This document shows, one piece after another, positions 61,581 through 64,000 of a stretch of 64,000 bases of DNA. The DNA is from Prauserella endophytica. GTDB taxonomy: Bacteria; Actinomycetota; Actinomycetes; Mycobacteriales; Pseudonocardiaceae. Each line of letters starts with the position of its first letter. The stretch's first letter is position 1. The notes under the pieces were generated by a model that saw nothing but the letters and a program-made list of their open reading frames with translations, was not told the origin of the DNA and did no database searches. The stretch lies in contig NZ_SWMS01000006.1 of the NCBI RefSeq assembly GCF_005146945.1, positions 1 to 64,000 on the forward strand, written 5' to 3'. Both the position numbers and the translations under genes were made by a program.

Positions 61581-61969
61581 GCATCGAGACGTTCCTGGCC
61601 GAGGCGCGGGCGGAGCTGGCCCGGGTCGAGCCGCACGAGGCGGCGCGGCTGCAGGCCGAGGGCGCGTTGCTGGCCGACATCCGCCCGCGCCACAACCGGG
61701 AGGCCGAGGGCGAGATCCCGGGCTCCGTGCCCATCGAGCGGATCGTGCTGGAATGGCGGCTCGACCCGCGGAGCGAACACCGCATCCCCGGGATCACCGA
61801 GGAGACGACCGTGGTCGTGCTGTGCAACGAGGGCTACGCCTCGAGCCTCGCCGCGCGCGACCTGCGGCGGCTTGGCCTGCCCGGCGCCACGGACCTCGTC
61901 GGCGGCTTCCGCGCCTGGGCCGCGGCCGGGCTTCCGGTGCGCGAGGGCGCGACACCGGCCATCACCTGA
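61577..61969 (+). CDS. Rhodanese-like sulfurtransferase
   Basis: 130 residues, single rhodanese domain with active-site C83 in VVLCNEGYASS, preceded by LLADIRP. It follows the cysteine dioxygenase by overlap, so it probably handles sulfane sulfur from the same pathway. Confidence 0.9.
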   Translation: MSIETFLAEARAELARVEPHEAARLQAEGALLADIRPRHNREAEGEIPGSVPIERIVLEWRLDPRSEHRIPGITEETTVVVLCNEGYASSLAARDLRRLGLPGATDLVGGFRAWAAAGLPVREGATPAIT

Positions 61970-62087
61970 CGCGGATCACCGCAGCACACAAGGAAGGTCC
62001 GCAGGTGCACGACCCCGTCCACCGCGTCCACCGCCTCCACTGTCCAACCGCCGCGGTCGGCCTGCCGGGCGCCGAAGCGGTGCCGCC

Positions 62088-62660
62088 TCAGCCACCCTTC
62101 GGCCTGGCCCTGACGTGCATCTGCTCGCCCTGCTTGCCGAACAGGCTCAGCAGCTCCACCGGCTCGGGCCGGGCGCTGCCGAACCAGTGCGGCACGCGGG
62201 TGTCGAACTCGGCGGCCTCGCCGGGTTTGAGGGTCACGTCGTGCTCGCCGAGCACGAGCCGCAGCCGCCCCGACAGCACGTAGAGCCACTCGTAGCCCTC
62301 GTGCGTCCTCGGGTCCGGCTCCTCGCCGCGGTGCGGGACGATCAGCTTGAACGCCTGCAACGGCCCGGGGTAGTTGGTCAGCGGCAGGGCCGTCATCCCG
62401 TTCCGCCGGATCGGCACCGGCCGCACGCGCGGGTCGCCCACGGCCGGGGCGCCGACCAGCTCGTCGAGCGGGACCCGGTACGCCTGGGTGATCGGCAGCA
62501 GCAGCTCCAGGCTCGGCCTGCGCTGCCCGCTCTCCAGGCGGGACAGGGTGCTCGTCGAGATGCCGGTGACCCCGGCCAGTTCGGTGAGGGTGACACCGCG
62601 CTCGGTGCGCAGCCGCCGCAGCCGGGGGCCGACCTCGTCGAGGAGCCCGCTGTTGTCCAT
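62088..62660 (-). CDS. XRE-family regulator with C-terminal cupin
   Basis: 190 residues. HTH at about 12-66 (VTLTELAGVTGISTSTLSRL, ESGQRRPSLELL) and a cupin (HEGYEWLYVLSGRLRLVLGE, FDTRVPHWFG). The MDNSGLLDEVGPRLRRLR start at 62660 matches relatives; an ATG at 62669 and a TTG at 62696 are in frame. It is convergent with the cysteine dioxygenase-rhodanese pair, which it might regulate. Confidence 0.87.
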   Translation of the reverse strand: MDNSGLLDEVGPRLRRLRTERGVTLTELAGVTGISTSTLSRLESGQRRPSLELLLPITQAYRVPLDELVGAPAVGDPRVRPVPIRRNGMTALPLTNYPGPLQAFKLIVPHRGEEPDPRTHEGYEWLYVLSGRLRLVLGEHDVTLKPGEAAEFDTRVPHWFGSARPEPVELLSLFGKQGEQMHVRARPKGG

Positions 62661-62712
62661 GCCTTGCATCCCAGGTTCGGCAACCCGGTTTGTCAAGTCG
62701 GCATGGACCCCG

Positions 62713-63444
62713 TCACACCTGGGCCGTGGGCCTCACGACGATCTCGTTGACGTCCACGGTGGCGGGCCGGCCGATCGCGAACCCGATGGCCTCCGCGACC
62801 GCCGACGCCGGGATCGCGTGGGCCCGGTAAACCTTCATCTCCTCGCGGCCCACCGGGTCGGCGATGCTCTCCGCGAGCTCCGACTCGGTGACGCCCGGCG
62901 AGATCACGCTCACCCGGATGTCCGCTCCGGCCTCCTGTCGCAGGCCCTCGGAGATGGCCCACACCGCGTACTTCGTGGCGCAGTACACCGCCGCGGTGGG
63001 GGAGACCTCGTGGGCGCCGATCGAGGCGACGTTGACGAACTGCCCATGCCCTTGCCGCCGCATCACCGGCAGCGCGGCGGCGATGCCGTGCAGCACGCCG
63101 CGCACGTTCACGTCGATCATCCGGTCCCACTCGTGGACCCGGCCCGCCTCCAGCTTCGACAGCGGCATCACGCCCGCGTTGTTGACCAGCACGTCGATCC
63201 TGCCGTGCTCGGCGACGGCGGTGTCGACGAACGAGCGCACGGCCGCGGCGTCCGTGACGTCGAGCGGATGCTCCTGGGCGGTGCCGCCCGCGTCGCGGAT
63301 CTCCTTGACGAGGGTGCGCAGCCGGTCGGTGCGGCGGGCGCCGAGCACGACGTGGTGTCCCGAGGCCGCCAGCAGCCGGGCGGTCGCCTCGCCGATACCG
63401 CTGCTCGCCCCGGTGACGAGCACGATCTTGCGGTCGTTGGTCAT
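62713..63444 (-). CDS. SDR-family oxidoreductase
   Basis: 243 residues. TGASSGIG, NNAG, NVASIG and YCATK are intact, and the shape (ISPGVTESELAESIAD) fits the NADP-dependent YdfG-like group. GAAGGGA lies before the ATG. In operon with the Atu4866 gene, 12 bases downstream of it. Confidence 0.9.
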   Translation of the reverse strand: MTNDRKIVLVTGASSGIGEATARLLAASGHHVVLGARRTDRLRTLVKEIRDAGGTAQEHPLDVTDAAAVRSFVDTAVAEHGRIDVLVNNAGVMPLSKLEAGRVHEWDRMIDVNVRGVLHGIAAALPVMRRQGHGQFVNVASIGAHEVSPTAAVYCATKYAVWAISEGLRQEAGADIRVSVISPGVTESELAESIADPVGREEMKVYRAHAIPASAVAEAIGFAIGRPATVDVNEIVVRPTAQV

Positions 63445-63456
63445 GGTCTGGTCCCT

Positions 63457-63699
63457 TCAGCGCTCGCGGTAGAGCACGAGGTGCTCGTGGTAGAGGACTC
63501 CGTCGCGGACGTCGCCGGTGGCGGTGAACCCGCTGTCGTCGACGTAGTCGATGTGGTCGCCGGTGACCGTGTAGCTGCCGGTGTAGGCGCTGACGCGGCT
63601 TCCCCTGGCCTCGTCGTAGCGCCCGTCGGGGCGCAGCTCCTGGCGGATGTGGCCGTCGGCGGTCACCCACATCCCGGTCACGTGGTCGTTGTCGTTCAT
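63457..63699 (-). CDS. Atu4866 domain protein
   Basis: 80 residues: GMWVTADGHIRQELRPDGRY and GDHIDYVDDSGFTATGD, a small beta-barrel named for Agrobacterium Atu4866. Paired with the SDR and divergent from an XRE regulator. Function unknown. Confidence 0.88.
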   Translation of the reverse strand: MNDNDHVTGMWVTADGHIRQELRPDGRYDEARGSRVSAYTGSYTVTGDHIDYVDDSGFTATGDVRDGVLYHEHLVLYRER

Positions 63700-63749
63700 G
63701 CCTTCACCCTCGGCCGCGCGCCGGGACCGGGCCAGTGCGCCGTGTTCCC

Positions 63750-63764
63750 GGGTGCGTCACACCC
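63750..63764. promoter_or_regulatory. Dyad between Atu4866 and XRE genes
   Basis: GGGTG-CGTCA-CACCC is an inverted repeat in the 100-base divergent gap, a candidate operator for the XRE regulator. Confidence 0.5.
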
Positions 63765-63799
63765 AGGCGCGGGCCGAGTGACCTTCGTAGAGTGGCCGT

Positions 63800-64000
63800 A
63801 TGGCTGGTAACGAGCTCGGAGAGTTCCTCCGCGCCCGGCGCGCGCGGCTGCGCCCGGAGGACGTCGGCCTGCGCGAGTCCGGGCAGCGGCGGGTGGCCGG
63901 GCTGCGGCGCGAGGAGATCGCCGTGCTCGCCGGGGTCAGCGCCGACTACTACACGCGGCTGGAACAGGGCCGGGAGCGCAACCCCTCCGCGCAGGTGCTC
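63800..64000 (+). CDS. XRE/MmyB-type regulator, N-terminal part (cut by window edge)
   Basis: The first 67 residues are visible: FLRARRARLRPEDVGL and GLRREEIAVLAGVSADYYTR, then LEQGRERNPS, the start of the HTH plus MmyB-like ligand-binding family. These regulators commonly stand divergent to an SDR gene that they control, as here. Confidence 0.88.
   Translation, partial: MAGNELGEFLRARRARLRPEDVGLRESGQRRVAGLRREEIAVLAGVSADYYTRLEQGRERNPSAQVL

Noticed and set aside
62005-62283. Small open frame from GTG 62005 after AAGGAAGG, peptide beginning HDPVHRVHRLHCPTAAV
   Set aside because: The ribosome site is attractive, but most of the frame is antisense to the well-supported XRE-cupin gene and resembles no known leader peptide. 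A short leader peptide limited to its first codons remains possible.

Overview
The window is very GC-rich, has compact operons with many ATGA/GTGA overlaps, and carries many IclR, TetR, MarR and XRE regulators. Together with mycolata/Pseudonocardiaceae-style proteins and a 55-bp perfect hairpin repeat of a kind I associate with Amycolatopsis, this points to an actinomycete of the family Pseudonocardiaceae. Amycolatopsis or a close relative is an inference, not proven. I see no rRNA, tRNA, CRISPR array or complete insertion sequence.

Layout. 1-1740: start of a two-component flavin hydroxylase operon (HpaB-like, cut by the window edge, plus its flavin reductase) with a divergent IclR regulator and a shared operator. 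1750-6871: decayed LuxR fragment, PhoD-like phosphatase, a secreted AMIN-like protein, a 2-hydroxyacid dehydrogenase remnant, IclR regulator, threonine dehydratase. 6879-7178: a 21-bp-period repeat array. 7691-16149: an exported redox cluster made of a two-domain multicopper oxidase, a giant ThuA / F5-8C / glucose-sorbosone dehydrogenase / PKD / DUF1080 protein, a cupredoxin with five Ig-like repeats, and a membrane b-type-cytochrome-like protein. The two large proteins share a two-cysteine domain that I do not recognise. 16139-31280: mixed housekeeping and accessory genes (amino-acid dehydrogenase/LysR, PspC, MarR/EamA, stand-alone LigD polymerase, MFS transporters, ClpP). Among them is a rifampicin monooxygenase (rox) preceded by a 19-bp palindrome matching the rifamycin-associated element.

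31434-35815: a 3-hydroxyanthranilate/kynurenine catabolic operon whose kynureninase has lost its middle. 35951-38868: TetR/MpaB pair, GNAT, pirin. 39253-46208: an unusual operon of a large unrecognised protein, IclR, a DUF3726-like protein, an M19 dipeptidase homologue lacking half its metal site, and a complete SsuABC-type ABC importer. 46257-53582: esterase with an OhrR-like regulator, then an IclR-controlled operon (SnoaL-like, two SDRs, a flavoprotein dehydrogenase, an MFS importer) for an unknown substrate. 53624-57500: MarR-controlled homogentisate operon (hmgA, unknown gene, fahA); a shared operator precedes both the regulator and hmgA. 57901-64000: acyltransferase/SGNH protein, DUF1684, cysteine dioxygenase plus rhodanese, XRE-cupin regulator, SDR, Atu4866 protein, and the start of a divergent XRE regulator.

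Taken together the region looks like a catabolic and stress island. Aromatic substrates (hydroxyphenylacetate, kynurenine/hydroxyanthranilate, homogentisate) are degraded by separately regulated operons, interleaved with transporters, a rifamycin defence gene and an extracellular oxidation system. Several remnants (LuxR twice, 2-hydroxyacid dehydrogenase, kynureninase) and the 21-bp repeat arrays between operons show continuing rearrangement.
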